Both the position numbers and the translations under genes were made by a program. The notes below the pieces were generated by a model. The model was given only the letters and a program-made list of their open reading frames with translations. It searched no databases and was not told where the DNA came from. 41,519 nt of DNA from Clostridia bacterium. Its GTDB lineage: Bacteria > Bacillota > Clostridia > Oscillospirales > CAG-272. The stretch spans positions 1-41,519 of the forward strand of contig JAFSRI010000023.1 in assembly GCA_017446155.1 (NCBI GenBank), given 5' to 3'. Every line of letters begins with the position of its first letter. Within the stretch, counting starts at the first letter, position 1. Positions 28,297-36,294 of this stretch are shown here, in pieces.

Positions 28297-29025
28297 ATGA
28301 AGAAATTCATCTCTCTTGCGCTTATAATGGTTATTCTCATTTTTTCCGTAATATCATGCGGAACGAAAAATGACGCTGAAACCACTTCTGCAACAACCAC
28401 AGCAGAAACAACCTCTCAAACCACAGCTGAAACAACAGCTCAAACAACGACAACAGCCACAACTACCACGACCACAACTACTACGGCATCACCGGTAACG
28501 CCGCCGTCCGAAATTGACGAAAACGTTTATCACAGCTATTTCATCGATCTTACGTTTACAAAACCGGACAGTTGGATATATTATTCAAAGGAAGAGATTG
28601 CCGCGATGATGGGAATTGTTTCCGATATGCTCTATACAGATGATATGAAAGCCATTATTGAAAACAGTGATCTTGATATTGACACAGTCATCGAATTTGT
28701 CGCGGCAAACATGAGAACAGGTGAAACCGTTACGCTCACAGTAGAGAAAAAAAGCGATCTGATTAACAACGAAGAAACAAACATAAACTATCTTAAACTC
28801 CTTCTTCCGCAATCGTTTGTAAACACCGAGATAACGTTCGGGCAAACATCAAACATTGTTCTCGGCGTTACACCGTTTAAAAAAATTAACGCTTATCTGA
28901 ATATTAACGGAATGGAGCTTGAACAAACATATTATATTTGCTTACACGATGGTTACGTCGTGTCCATTACAACATCCACATCGTTCGGAACGCCGAGCGA
29001 AACATTTGAAGCAATGTTTTCTTAA
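28297..29025 (+). CDS. Lipoprotein with Thr-rich spacer, unknown function (lipoprotein 3)
   Basis: A 242-residue exported lipoprotein. The signal peptide ends in a VISC lipobox (Cys21). It is followed by about 40 residues composed mostly of Thr, with Ala, Glu and Gln, which would serve as a cell-wall-spanning spacer. The remaining 170 residues form a soluble domain (YHSYFIDLTFTKPDSWIYYS) with alternating strands and helices, somewhat like small PsbP/Mog1-type lipoprotein domains, but I cannot assign it. It is not a paralogue of the pair at 23.1-26.1 kb beyond the similar spacer. GGAGG precedes the ATG at 28297. It is probably controlled by the divergent XRE regulator. Confidence 0.82.
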   Translation: MKKFISLALIMVILIFSVISCGTKNDAETTSATTTAETTSQTTAETTAQTTTTATTTTTTTTTASPVTPPSEIDENVYHSYFIDLTFTKPDSWIYYSKEEIAAMMGIVSDMLYTDDMKAIIENSDLDIDTVIEFVAANMRTGETVTLTVEKKSDLINNEETNINYLKLLLPQSFVNTEITFGQTSNIVLGVTPFKKINAYLNINGMELEQTYYICLHDGYVVSITTSTSFGTPSETFEAMFS

Positions 29026-29033
29026 AATTATAA

Positions 29034-29057
29034 AACGCCCACCAGGGCGTTTTTATT
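29034..29057 (+). terminator. Terminator after lipoprotein 3
   Basis: AACGCCC-ACCA-GGGCGTT followed by TTTTATTTT, the same hairpin as at 27971-27988. Confidence 0.88.
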
Positions 29058-29097
29058 TTGCGATTTTTCGGCATTTATTATAAATTGATAGCCCCTC

Positions 29098-29126
29098 TTG
29101 ATTTTTCCATGCAAAAAGTGTATCAT
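29098..29126 (+). promoter_or_regulatory. Promoter of ribF
   Basis: TTGATT (29098-29103), 17 bases and TATCAT (29121-29126), 30 bases before the ribF start. There is no room for an FMN riboswitch. Confidence 0.65.
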
Positions 29127-29155
29127 ATATAAAAATAAGGAAAGGAAACGGAAGG

Positions 29156-30082
29156 ATGCAGATAATATCTCTTAATTCAAAAAAAGAAATTACGCTCGGC
29201 AAATCCGACACCGTTTCCTGCACCGTCGGAAATTTTGACGGTGTGCATCTCGGTCATGCGGCGCTTATAAAAAAAGCCGCCGAGAAAGGCGACTGCACGT
29301 TTTCCGCCGTGTGGACGTTCATCGAACATACAAGAAAAGACGCGCGTCTTCTAACATCTTTTGAACAACGCGCCGATCTCTTCCAAGCGGCCGGCGTGGA
29401 TCTTGTGATACTTGAAGATTTCGACCGGGTAAAAGATATGTCACCGCGTCAGTTCGTTTACGGGTTGTTATATGAAAAATGCCACGTTCGGCGCGCCGTG
29501 TGCGGATATGATTTTCATTTCGGTCGCGGAGCCGACGGAAACGCCGATGACTTTGTAAAATATTTTTCTTCTCTCGGAGCGCAGGCGCAAACAGTAGATC
29601 CGGTGAGAACCGATAACGGCGAGATAATAAGTTCGTCGCTTATTCGTCAGGCAGTAGAGGAAGGGCGAATGGTCGACGCCGAGGCAATGCTCGGTCGCCG
29701 ATATTCGATACGCTTTCCCGTTTGTCACGGTCAGCATCTCGCGAGCAAACTCGGCGTGCCAACGATAAATCAGATCTTTCCCGAAAACTTCGCCCTGCCG
29801 CTATTCGGCGTATATGCGTGTTTGTGCGTCATCGACGGCATCCCGTATCACGCCGTATCAAACGTCGGTGTTCGTCCGACGGTTTTCGACACTGCGGCGC
29901 ATGTCAACTGCGAAACGCACATTATCGGCTTTGACGGCGACCTTTACGGCAAAGAGATAACGGTGGAATTTGTGGAATTTATCCGCCGTGAAAAAAAGTT
30001 TCCCTCGCTTGACGAGCTTTCACTCGCTATTCGCCGCGACGCGGAAACTGCCGAGAAGCTCCTTTCGGAGCGAGGAGTATAA
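29156..30082 (+). CDS. ribF: Bifunctional riboflavin kinase / FAD synthetase
   Basis: RibF phosphorylates riboflavin to FMN and adenylylates FMN to FAD, in the cytoplasm. The 308-residue product has the family's two domains. The N-terminal nucleotidyltransferase domain carries GNFDGVHLGH (residues 27-36) and ISSSLIRQAVEEG; the C-terminal kinase domain carries GRRYSIRFPV and the LGVPTIN version of the FPTAN motif. The ATG at 29156 has a modest GGAAGG site very close to it, with AAGGAAA further up. The next gene begins four bases after its stop, so the two form an operon. FAD and FMN are needed by the flavodiiron protein encoded nearby, but no direct link is shown. Confidence 0.95.
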   Translation: MQIISLNSKKEITLGKSDTVSCTVGNFDGVHLGHAALIKKAAEKGDCTFSAVWTFIEHTRKDARLLTSFEQRADLFQAAGVDLVILEDFDRVKDMSPRQFVYGLLYEKCHVRRAVCGYDFHFGRGADGNADDFVKYFSSLGAQAQTVDPVRTDNGEIISSSLIRQAVEEGRMVDAEAMLGRRYSIRFPVCHGQHLASKLGVPTINQIFPENFALPLFGVYACLCVIDGIPYHAVSNVGVRPTVFDTAAHVNCETHIIGFDGDLYGKEITVEFVEFIRREKKFPSLDELSLAIRRDAETAEKLLSERGV

Positions 30083-30085
30083 GCT

Positions 30086-31375
30086 ATGCGTCGTTCAAAA
30101 ATTAAAACCGCCGCAATACTGTTTTCCGCGCTGTTTTTCACCGTCGCCGTGTTCCCTCTTTCCTTGTTCGCCGCGGATTATTCAAAAGAGGTAAACTCTC
30201 AAAACATATGCGTTTACAACACCGAATACAAAACGGCGGTATTTGAAAAAAACGCCGACGGAAAAATATCCCCCGGCCCGACCGCCAAAATCATGACGGC
30301 GATTGTTGCGCTCGAATATTTTTCAAGCGACCTTCAAAGAACGGTTAAGGTATCGCCTGCGGCGCTGAAAGGAATCTACGGCAGTGCCGTCATAGGTCTT
30401 GTTGAAAACGAGGAGATACGCGCGATAGATTTGATTTACGCCACGGTTGTGGGCGGAGCAAGCGACGCGGCAAATGCGATAGCGTGCGCGATAGCGGGGT
30501 CGCCGTCGTCATTCGCCGTAAAAATGAACGAAAAAGCAAAGGCGCTCGGCGCTGTCGATACGCTCTATCAAAACCCGTCCGGTCTTGACGAAAAGGGTGC
30601 ATACACCACAGCGCACGACACGGCGCTTGTCGCCGCATATGCGCTTACCGTGCCGCGGCTTGTAGAAATTGCCAACACCACGGCATATAAAATACCGAAA
30701 ACCGACAAAAGCGATGTGCGTACCGTCTACACGCGCAACATGCTGATAACAAACAACGGCACGAACAAGTTTTATTATTCCGAGGCAAAGGGGCTTTCCG
30801 CGGGATACACCGATGATGCGGGTTATTGTGCCGTCGCGGCAATACAGAGCGGTTTTACATATGTTTGCGTCGCAATGAATGCCGAGAAAGCGTCAACCGG
30901 CGACATAGGTTCTTACATCGATACAAAAAATCTGCTCGGTTGGGCAAAAGGCAACTTTGCCTCAAAAAAGGTGCTCGATAAATCTCAGGTGATAACCGAG
31001 CTACCCGTTGAGCTCTCATCCGACAGAAGTTATGTTACCATAGTTCCGCAAACAAGCGTTTATGCGTTTCTTCCCATTGACGCCGATGTTTCAACCCTCG
31101 AAAAAATCGTCGTTCTGCAAAAAGAAAAACTGACCGCCCCCGTCAAGCGCGGCGAATATGTGGGTGACGTCGTTGTTTTTCTGGGAGATAAAGAGCTTGG
31201 CTCATCCCCGCTTGTGACAAAGCTCGACGCGCAGAGGAGCGCATGGCTTTCTTTTAAAAACGCTGTATTTGATAAATTCGGAATTTTCTCCGTTGCCGTC
31301 ATTTCCCTCATCGCTTTTTGCGTTATATTCGCCGTCGTGCGGTTTTATAAATTCATTAAAAAAGCAAGCAAATAA
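30086..31375 (+). CDS. DD-carboxypeptidase (PBP5/DacF-type) homologue lacking the catalytic motifs
   Basis: The 429-residue protein has the layout of a low-molecular-weight penicillin-binding protein: signal peptide (cleavage near residue 30), a peptidase S11 domain (about 35-275), a C-terminal beta domain and a membrane helix with a basic tail (KFIKKASK). But each active-site motif is altered. S-x-x-K reads PTAK (Pro65 for the Ser, Lys68 kept); S-x-N reads GAS (124-126); K-T-G reads SAG (238-240). Surrounding sequence (KIMTAIVALE, DAANAIA, GYTDDAGYC) is well conserved, so the alignment is secure. It should not hydrolyse D-Ala-D-Ala or be acylated by penicillin; a structural or regulatory wall role is inferred. 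It is coupled to ribF (GGAG inside the ribF end) and has a terminator at 31404. Confidence 0.9.
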   Translation: MRRSKIKTAAILFSALFFTVAVFPLSLFAADYSKEVNSQNICVYNTEYKTAVFEKNADGKISPGPTAKIMTAIVALEYFSSDLQRTVKVSPAALKGIYGSAVIGLVENEEIRAIDLIYATVVGGASDAANAIACAIAGSPSSFAVKMNEKAKALGAVDTLYQNPSGLDEKGAYTTAHDTALVAAYALTVPRLVEIANTTAYKIPKTDKSDVRTVYTRNMLITNNGTNKFYYSEAKGLSAGYTDDAGYCAVAAIQSGFTYVCVAMNAEKASTGDIGSYIDTKNLLGWAKGNFASKKVLDKSQVITELPVELSSDRSYVTIVPQTSVYAFLPIDADVSTLEKIVVLQKEKLTAPVKRGEYVGDVVVFLGDKELGSSPLVTKLDAQRSAWLSFKNAVFDKFGIFSVAVISLIAFCVIFAVVRFYKFIKKASK

Positions 31376-31403
31376 TCTTCATTTTTAATAACATATATTT
31401 TCA

Positions 31404-31435
31404 GGCGCGACGTTTTTCATCGCGCCGATTTTTTA
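31404..31435 (+). terminator. Terminator after the DD-peptidase homologue
   Basis: GGCGCGA and TCGCGCC form a 7-bp stem with a 9-base loop, followed by GATTTTTT. Confidence 0.88.
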
Positions 31436-31571
31436 TTTCAAATCACATTATCTTTTTTTGACATCTATTGAAAAAACAACACTATTGAATTTCAAATAAA
31501 AATCAAAAAACAGCAAATAATATGTTTGCCGTGATATAAACGGCAGTTTAAAAAAGGCGGTTTGAAACCGA

Positions 31572-31808
31572 ATGGACATGACAAACATCAAAATGCCGAA
31601 GGCTTGTGTAAAAGACATGAAGAAAGAAATGCAAAAATGCTGGGATACGATGACGGAAAACAGCATGGAGCTGAAAATGAGCTTTTCAGTGCTCGATATA
31701 ATGATAGCCGTAGCCGTAATGGCGGTAACTGTTGTAAGCGTCATCATGATAAAGCGCGCGTGCATGGAACATCGCCTTTTGTGCAAGATGAAGGATTCGG
31801 CACAATAA
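31572..31808 (+). CDS. Small single-pass membrane protein, unknown
   Basis: A 78-residue frame starting MDMTNIKMPKACVKDM, unusually rich in Met, Lys and Cys. It has a single hydrophobic helix (about residues 42-60, VLDIMIAVAVMAVTVVSVIMI) between charged ends. The ribosome-binding site (AAGGCGG, about 13 bases upstream) is weak, and the ATG at 31578 is an alternative start. A long hairpin terminator follows directly, which supports a real transcript. No family is recognised. The antisense frame on the minus strand is judged a shadow. Confidence 0.45.
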   Translation: MDMTNIKMPKACVKDMKKEMQKCWDTMTENSMELKMSFSVLDIMIAVAVMAVTVVSVIMIKRACMEHRLLCKMKDSAQ

Positions 31809-31812
31809 AGAA

Positions 31813-31868
31813 AAAACGCTGTTGCTGTCTGCATTTTTATCTATGCAGGCAAAAACGGCGTTTTATAT
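31813..31868 (+). terminator. Hairpin terminator after the small membrane protein
   Basis: AAAACGC (31813-31819) pairs with GCGTTTT (31858-31864), with an inner stem CTGCAT/ATGCAG; the T-run completes a terminator on the plus strand. Confidence 0.65.
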
Positions 31869-32074
31869 TATACTATTGTATAAAACATTTTTCAACATTG
31901 TTTTTCCACAATTCTAACATTGTATAAAACCATATTTTTTCAGAACTTCCCGTCGTGATTCTTTACCCGTTACATATTATTTTAAAATCAAAAAAAAGAG
32001 TGTTCGGGACTGTTTTCAAATAGTATTTTTCGACTTTTTCTTTATGTTCTCAAATTTATACTAATGTATAAAAC
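31869..32074. repeat. Three copies of an operator-like 18-bp repeat
   Basis: TATACTATTGTATAAAAC (31869-31886), TCTAACATTGTATAAAAC (31913-31930) and TATACTAATGTATAAAAC (32057-32074) are in the same orientation. The first and third contain an inverted repeat TATAC-N4-GTATA. They lie in an approximately 390-base stretch between convergent genes where a regulator site is not expected. No gene is seen in this stretch. Confidence 0.6.
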
Positions 32075-32152
32075 AGCAAAAAACGCGCCGTTCCGGTTTT
32101 TAGCATCATTGTTTTGCCGCTTTTGATTATATTCGTAAAACAAACAAAAAAT

Positions 32153-32177
32153 CTCCGCCGCGGAAATCGCGGCGGAG
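32153..32177. terminator. Terminator of the flavodiiron protein gene
   Basis: CTCCGCCGCG and CGCGGCGGAG form a perfect 10-bp stem with loop GAAAT; on the minus strand it is followed by ATTTTTTG. It lies 23 bases beyond the stop codon. Confidence 0.9.
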
Positions 32178-32199
32178 AAAAATTTTTTTATTATGCGTT

Positions 32200-33996
32200 T
32201 CAGTTTATCGGTTCAAAATCCGCCGCGCCGTGTTTGCAAAGCGGGCAAACTATGTCGTCGGGAAGTTCATCTCCCTCGTAGACGTATCCGCACACCTTGC
32301 ACACCCAACCTTTTTTGCCTTCCGTTTGGGGCTTTGGTTTGACGTTTGACTGATAGTAGTTATACGTCATCGTTTCTTTATCCGAAATAACTCTCGCCTC
32401 GGTTATAGAGCAAATGAACATTCCGTGCGTGTCGAGGTCGACGTACTGCTCTACTTTCAGCGACATAAAGGAGTTGATGTAATGCGGCAGGAATACAAGG
32501 CCGTTGTCGGAACGGAGCGGCGTGCAATCGGCAAATTTGTCAACCGTTCTTCCGCTCTGGAAGCCGAACGTTTCAAACACTTTAAACGGTGCCTCGACAG
32601 ACAGGCAGTTTACGTTCATGATGCCGGTCTGTTTTATTACGTGGTGCGAATAGTTCTGTTTATTTATCGTGACGGCAACGCGGTTGGGGGTGTTTGTCAC
32701 CTGAGAAACGGTGTTTACAATAAGACCGTTGTCTTTTTTCCCGTCGTTTGATGTTACGACATAAAGTCCATAGCCGATTTTAAATAGAGCCGTCATATCG
32801 TTTTTATTTGCGGTTTCACTGCTCTGCGCGATGTAATCGCGGCAGAGTTCATCGGCGAGCGCATCGATCTGCGCCATGCTCGAATCATTAAGCGCCGACG
32901 TTATTTTCACCGTCGTGTCGGCAAACGTAATGTTCTTGCAGCCTTCAAGCATTGACTTCATTGTTTTTGCAGCCATGGGCGCCCACGAACCATTCTCGAT
33001 AAGCGCAACCGTCTTGTTCTGGAAGTTGTGCTCGGTGAGATGTTCAATAAATTCGCGCATAAACGGGAAAATACCCGCGTTATACGTTGTTGTGGCAAGC
33101 ACGATCCTGCCGTAGCGGAACGCGTCCTCAACAGCTTCCGCCATGTCGCAACGGGCAAGGTCATTTACGGCAACCTTCGGGCAGCCCTTTGCTTTCAGTT
33201 TTTCAGCAAGCATATCCACCGCTTTTTTCGTATTGCCGTAAACCGACGTGTATGCGATCATAATTCCGTCGCTCTCCACTCCGTACGTTGACCATGTGTT
33301 GTAAAGTCCGAGATAATAGCCGAGGTTTTCACTGAGCACAGGACCGTGAAGCGGGCAAATGACGCTTATATCGAGATTTGCCGCCTTTTTCAATACAGCC
33401 TGCACCTGCGCGCCGTATTTGCCGACGATGCCGAAATAATAACGTCTTGCCTCGCACGCCCAGCCTTCCTCATCCTCGGCGTCGAGCGCGCCGAACTTAC
33501 CGAATGCGTCAGCCGAGAAAAGCACCTTATCCGTGCTGTCGTAAGTCATGATAACCTCGGGCCAGTGTACCATGGGCGCCGTAATAAACGAAAGCGTATG
33601 TTTTCCGAGCGAGAGTGTATCTCCCTCGCCCACAACAACTCTGCGGTCTTCAAATTCCTTGCCGAAGAAGTTTTTCATCATTGCAAAAGCCTTGACAGAC
33701 GCCACAACAGTTGCCGACGGATAAACGTTTAAAAAGTTTACGATATTTGCCGAATGGTCCGGTTCCATATGCTGCACCACCAAATAATCCGGCTTTCTGC
33801 CGCTTAACGCCTTTTCAATATTATCAAGCCATTCATGCGTAAAGTTGCGATCGACCGAGTCCATTATCGCCACTTTCTCGTCGATTATCGCATACGAATT
33901 ATACGCCATGCCCTCCGGAACCTTGTACTGCCCTTCAAAAAGGTCGATTTTGTGATCGTTTACTCCAACATAAAGAATGTCTTTCGTTACCTGCAT
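32200..33996 (-). CDS. Flavodiiron protein fused to flavin reductase-like and rubredoxin domains
   Basis: Flavodiiron proteins reduce oxygen to water (and some reduce nitric oxide) in the cytoplasm of anaerobes. The 598-residue protein has four modules: a metallo-beta-lactamase-like di-iron domain (about 1-245), a flavodoxin domain binding FMN (about 246-395, with YTSVYGNTKKAV), a flavin-reductase-like domain (about 402-550), and a C-terminal rubredoxin (Cys566/569 and Cys584/587). All di-iron ligands are present: His76, Glu78, Asp80, His81, His144, Asp163, His217. The built-in reductase and rubredoxin mean less need for separate electron carriers. The ATG at 33996 follows AAAGGAG. It is monocistronic. 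A 9-bp inverted repeat at 34041-34065 may regulate it. Confidence 0.95.
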   Translation of the reverse strand: MQVTKDILYVGVNDHKIDLFEGQYKVPEGMAYNSYAIIDEKVAIMDSVDRNFTHEWLDNIEKALSGRKPDYLVVQHMEPDHSANIVNFLNVYPSATVVASVKAFAMMKNFFGKEFEDRRVVVGEGDTLSLGKHTLSFITAPMVHWPEVIMTYDSTDKVLFSADAFGKFGALDAEDEEGWACEARRYYFGIVGKYGAQVQAVLKKAANLDISVICPLHGPVLSENLGYYLGLYNTWSTYGVESDGIMIAYTSVYGNTKKAVDMLAEKLKAKGCPKVAVNDLARCDMAEAVEDAFRYGRIVLATTTYNAGIFPFMREFIEHLTEHNFQNKTVALIENGSWAPMAAKTMKSMLEGCKNITFADTTVKITSALNDSSMAQIDALADELCRDYIAQSSETANKNDMTALFKIGYGLYVVTSNDGKKDNGLIVNTVSQVTNTPNRVAVTINKQNYSHHVIKQTGIMNVNCLSVEAPFKVFETFGFQSGRTVDKFADCTPLRSDNGLVFLPHYINSFMSLKVEQYVDLDTHGMFICSITEARVISDKETMTYNYYQSNVKPKPQTEGKKGWVCKVCGYVYEGDELPDDIVCPLCKHGAADFEPIN

Positions 33997-34040
33997 TTTG
34001 TTTTCTCCTTTTATATTTTTATTTTTTAGCCGTGTGATAA

Positions 34041-34065
34041 AAATGATTTATCGCAAAAATCATTT
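34041..34065 (-). promoter_or_regulatory. Inverted repeat upstream of the flavodiiron gene
   Basis: AAATGATTT and AAATCATTT are perfect 9-bp arms around a 7-base centre. A weak promoter (TCGACA, 17 bases, TAAATC) overlaps it on the minus strand, so binding would block transcription. The regulator is not identifiable. Confidence 0.4.
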
Positions 34066-34165
34066 AATGTCGATTTGCAGTTTTTTTGCAGATCGTTTAA
34101 TTGATCATCATAAATATTTACTGCCAATCAACGTCTTATATGCTTTGCCGAAATCGCGGATCATT

Positions 34166-36277
34166 TTAATATCTGCCTATTTTCTTATACGGTATCTCCG
34201 GAAAATCCGGAATTATTTGTAATATTTTCGCGTTTTCCTTCATCCTGAAATCTCCGTCGGTTTCATCATTAAAACCGACGTCATCCCCTATTTCAAACCG
34301 CGGATTATTCTCTACTTTGCTGAAAACGTATACGCTGTCGCAAATCATATCATTCGCTTTGGGTGAGCAGATTATCACATTCTTTTCAACCGTCGAATAC
34401 GAAGGGTTCAGCGCCATATCCGGGTCGTCGATAAGCGACATGTCGTCTTTTATCTTCGCCACCAGCGGATATTTGCGCGCCCACAGCTCGCTTTTATACG
34501 GCATCTCATACAATCTTTTCCACATGATCGTTTCGTGAGACCCGGCTAAATTCTTAGTCCACCCGTCGTCTTCGATCGCTACACGCATCCTGTCGTCATA
34601 CTGAAACGGTTCACCCGCGTCGAAGATAATATTGTATCGTGCTTCAAGCTCGCGTCCTCCGCCGAATTTTATGCCGTTGTCGCCCGTGTGAATTATCAAA
34701 TTCGAGTATGCCGTCTGCCCCGACAAGCCGTCGTCCCAATATATTGCGCAAGGGGTATGTTCGCCGTCGCCTGAGTTTTCCACAACGTTATACCTTATCA
34801 TCGTGCCGTGGTCTGTCCAGTTTCTGCCGCTGTATATCGCGCCTGCGTCATTCGTTATTTGAACGGTATCGTGAATATAATTATATTCTATCAAGTGGTC
34901 GTTGCCGGCGTAAATGATAGCCGAATGAGGAGAATTAAATATCTCGTTGTGGCGGCAAGTGATGCCAACCCCTCTCATATCCACGCCGGCGTAATATGTA
35001 AGGCACACTTGCCCGAAGTCGTGAATCGAATTGTTTTCAATAAGGCATCTCCCCGCTGTCAGCGTCGCGCGCTCGCCCGCTTTCATTTTTATGCCGCCGC
35101 ATCCCATGTGAGATATTTCGCATTCTCTCACCTCGTTATCATATCCCTCAATCTCTATCGCGTTTCCGGCGACGCAAGATATATCGCATCTTTTTATCTT
35201 GACGCCATTTCCCTCCGCCTTTATTCCGCACGAGAGCGTATGACGTATCTTCAATCCGTCGAATATGATATTGTCAGCGTTTTCAATCGTTATAACGGGT
35301 GATTTTTTATATGAAAAATATATTTCCGCTTCATCTATCGGTGCCGTCGGCCAAACGTATAAAAGCCCTTTTTTACGATCGAGAAACCACTCGCCCGGTC
35401 GGTCAAGCTCCTCGAAAATATTGAACAAATAATACGGCGCGCCGGCTTTCACTCCGAACCGCGAGGCAAGCTCAGGCGTTATCGTGTGGTTTTTCGTGTC
35501 CGGAAAAACTCTCGTCGAACTTTCCGCCCAATCGTATTTGAAAAACCCCATCATCCAAATGTCATCTTTATCGCGCCAACCATCGATTCGCCGGCTCACT
35601 TCTTCCCCAACGTCAAAACACCCCGGGTCGGGTTTTTCGCATTCTCGGCTTACCCCGAATCCGTCAGCGACAACAAACCCTTCGCTTATTACACCTTCAA
35701 GTTTGATAAATCCCTCGTCCGGATAGCGCGCAAGCGTCATGCGCCTGTCGTTTATTACAAGCTCGCAATTCACGCCTTTTTTCTTGCCGGGATATAAAGC
35801 CGTCGTTTGCGCCGTTCCTGTAGGGTATACAGGCCCCCAGTCGTCCTCGTCAAGTCCGAGAGAGCGTAAATCACATACGTATACGTTTTTTCTTGCCTTT
35901 TCGCTCAGCCTTATCGCTTCCTCGCTACCGACAAGAGAAAATTTGCTCGCGTCGAGCCTCACCCCGCATGAAAGTTCGGCGTCATCGTACGAAAAAATGA
36001 TTACAGGCGTACTTTTCTCTCCGCCCGCCTCTTTCGGCAGATAAAGTCCATCGGTAAAATATGTTCCGCCCATGATTTTTATCGCCACAGTTTTTTTAGG
36101 GTGTGACGTTCTGATTTTTTTCAGTTCTTCTATCGCACGCTCGGGCGTAAGAAAAGGCGCGTCCTCTGTGCCCAAAGCGTTGTCATCACCGCTTTTTGAC
36201 ACAACAACCGTAATATCCGCTTCATATTTCTCAACGGCAGACTTGTTATATTTACTTAAATAATCGCATAATGCCAT
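34166..36277 (-). CDS. Right-handed parallel beta-helix protein, probable glycan-active enzyme
   Basis: The 703-residue product has no signal peptide or membrane helix, so it acts in the cytoplasm. The N-terminus (TVVVSKSGDDNALGTEDAPFLTPERAIEELKKI) is the start typical of pectate-lyase-fold proteins. The middle (about 330-560) shows short beta-helix rungs rich in Asn/Asp/Gly with runs like IENADNIIFDGLKIRHT, NEVRECEISHMGCGGIKM, LIENNSIHDFG, IEYNYIHDT and LIIHTGDNGIKFGG. Proteins of this fold include polysaccharide lyases and glycosidases (GH110/GH120-type). No catalytic residues can be assigned by eye and the substrate is unknown. It lies 17 bases after the MFS transporter gene, so the pair is an operon and the likely substrate is what the transporter brings in. 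Confidence 0.82.
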   Translation of the reverse strand: MALCDYLSKYNKSAVEKYEADITVVVSKSGDDNALGTEDAPFLTPERAIEELKKIRTSHPKKTVAIKIMGGTYFTDGLYLPKEAGGEKSTPVIIFSYDDAELSCGVRLDASKFSLVGSEEAIRLSEKARKNVYVCDLRSLGLDEDDWGPVYPTGTAQTTALYPGKKKGVNCELVINDRRMTLARYPDEGFIKLEGVISEGFVVADGFGVSRECEKPDPGCFDVGEEVSRRIDGWRDKDDIWMMGFFKYDWAESSTRVFPDTKNHTITPELASRFGVKAGAPYYLFNIFEELDRPGEWFLDRKKGLLYVWPTAPIDEAEIYFSYKKSPVITIENADNIIFDGLKIRHTLSCGIKAEGNGVKIKRCDISCVAGNAIEIEGYDNEVRECEISHMGCGGIKMKAGERATLTAGRCLIENNSIHDFGQVCLTYYAGVDMRGVGITCRHNEIFNSPHSAIIYAGNDHLIEYNYIHDTVQITNDAGAIYSGRNWTDHGTMIRYNVVENSGDGEHTPCAIYWDDGLSGQTAYSNLIIHTGDNGIKFGGGRELEARYNIIFDAGEPFQYDDRMRVAIEDDGWTKNLAGSHETIMWKRLYEMPYKSELWARKYPLVAKIKDDMSLIDDPDMALNPSYSTVEKNVIICSPKANDMICDSVYVFSKVENNPRFEIGDDVGFNDETDGDFRMKENAKILQIIPDFPEIPYKKIGRY

Positions 36278-36294
36278 TTTTTCTCTCTCCCGGT

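Noticed and set aside
29058..29155. FMN riboswitch before ribF
   Set aside because: Under 100 bases remain between the previous terminator and the start, and a promoter occupies most of that.
31448..31834. 128-codon minus-strand frame over the small membrane protein
   Set aside because: It passes through a terminator-like hairpin, has no ribosome-binding site, and the plus-strand frame has a better layout.
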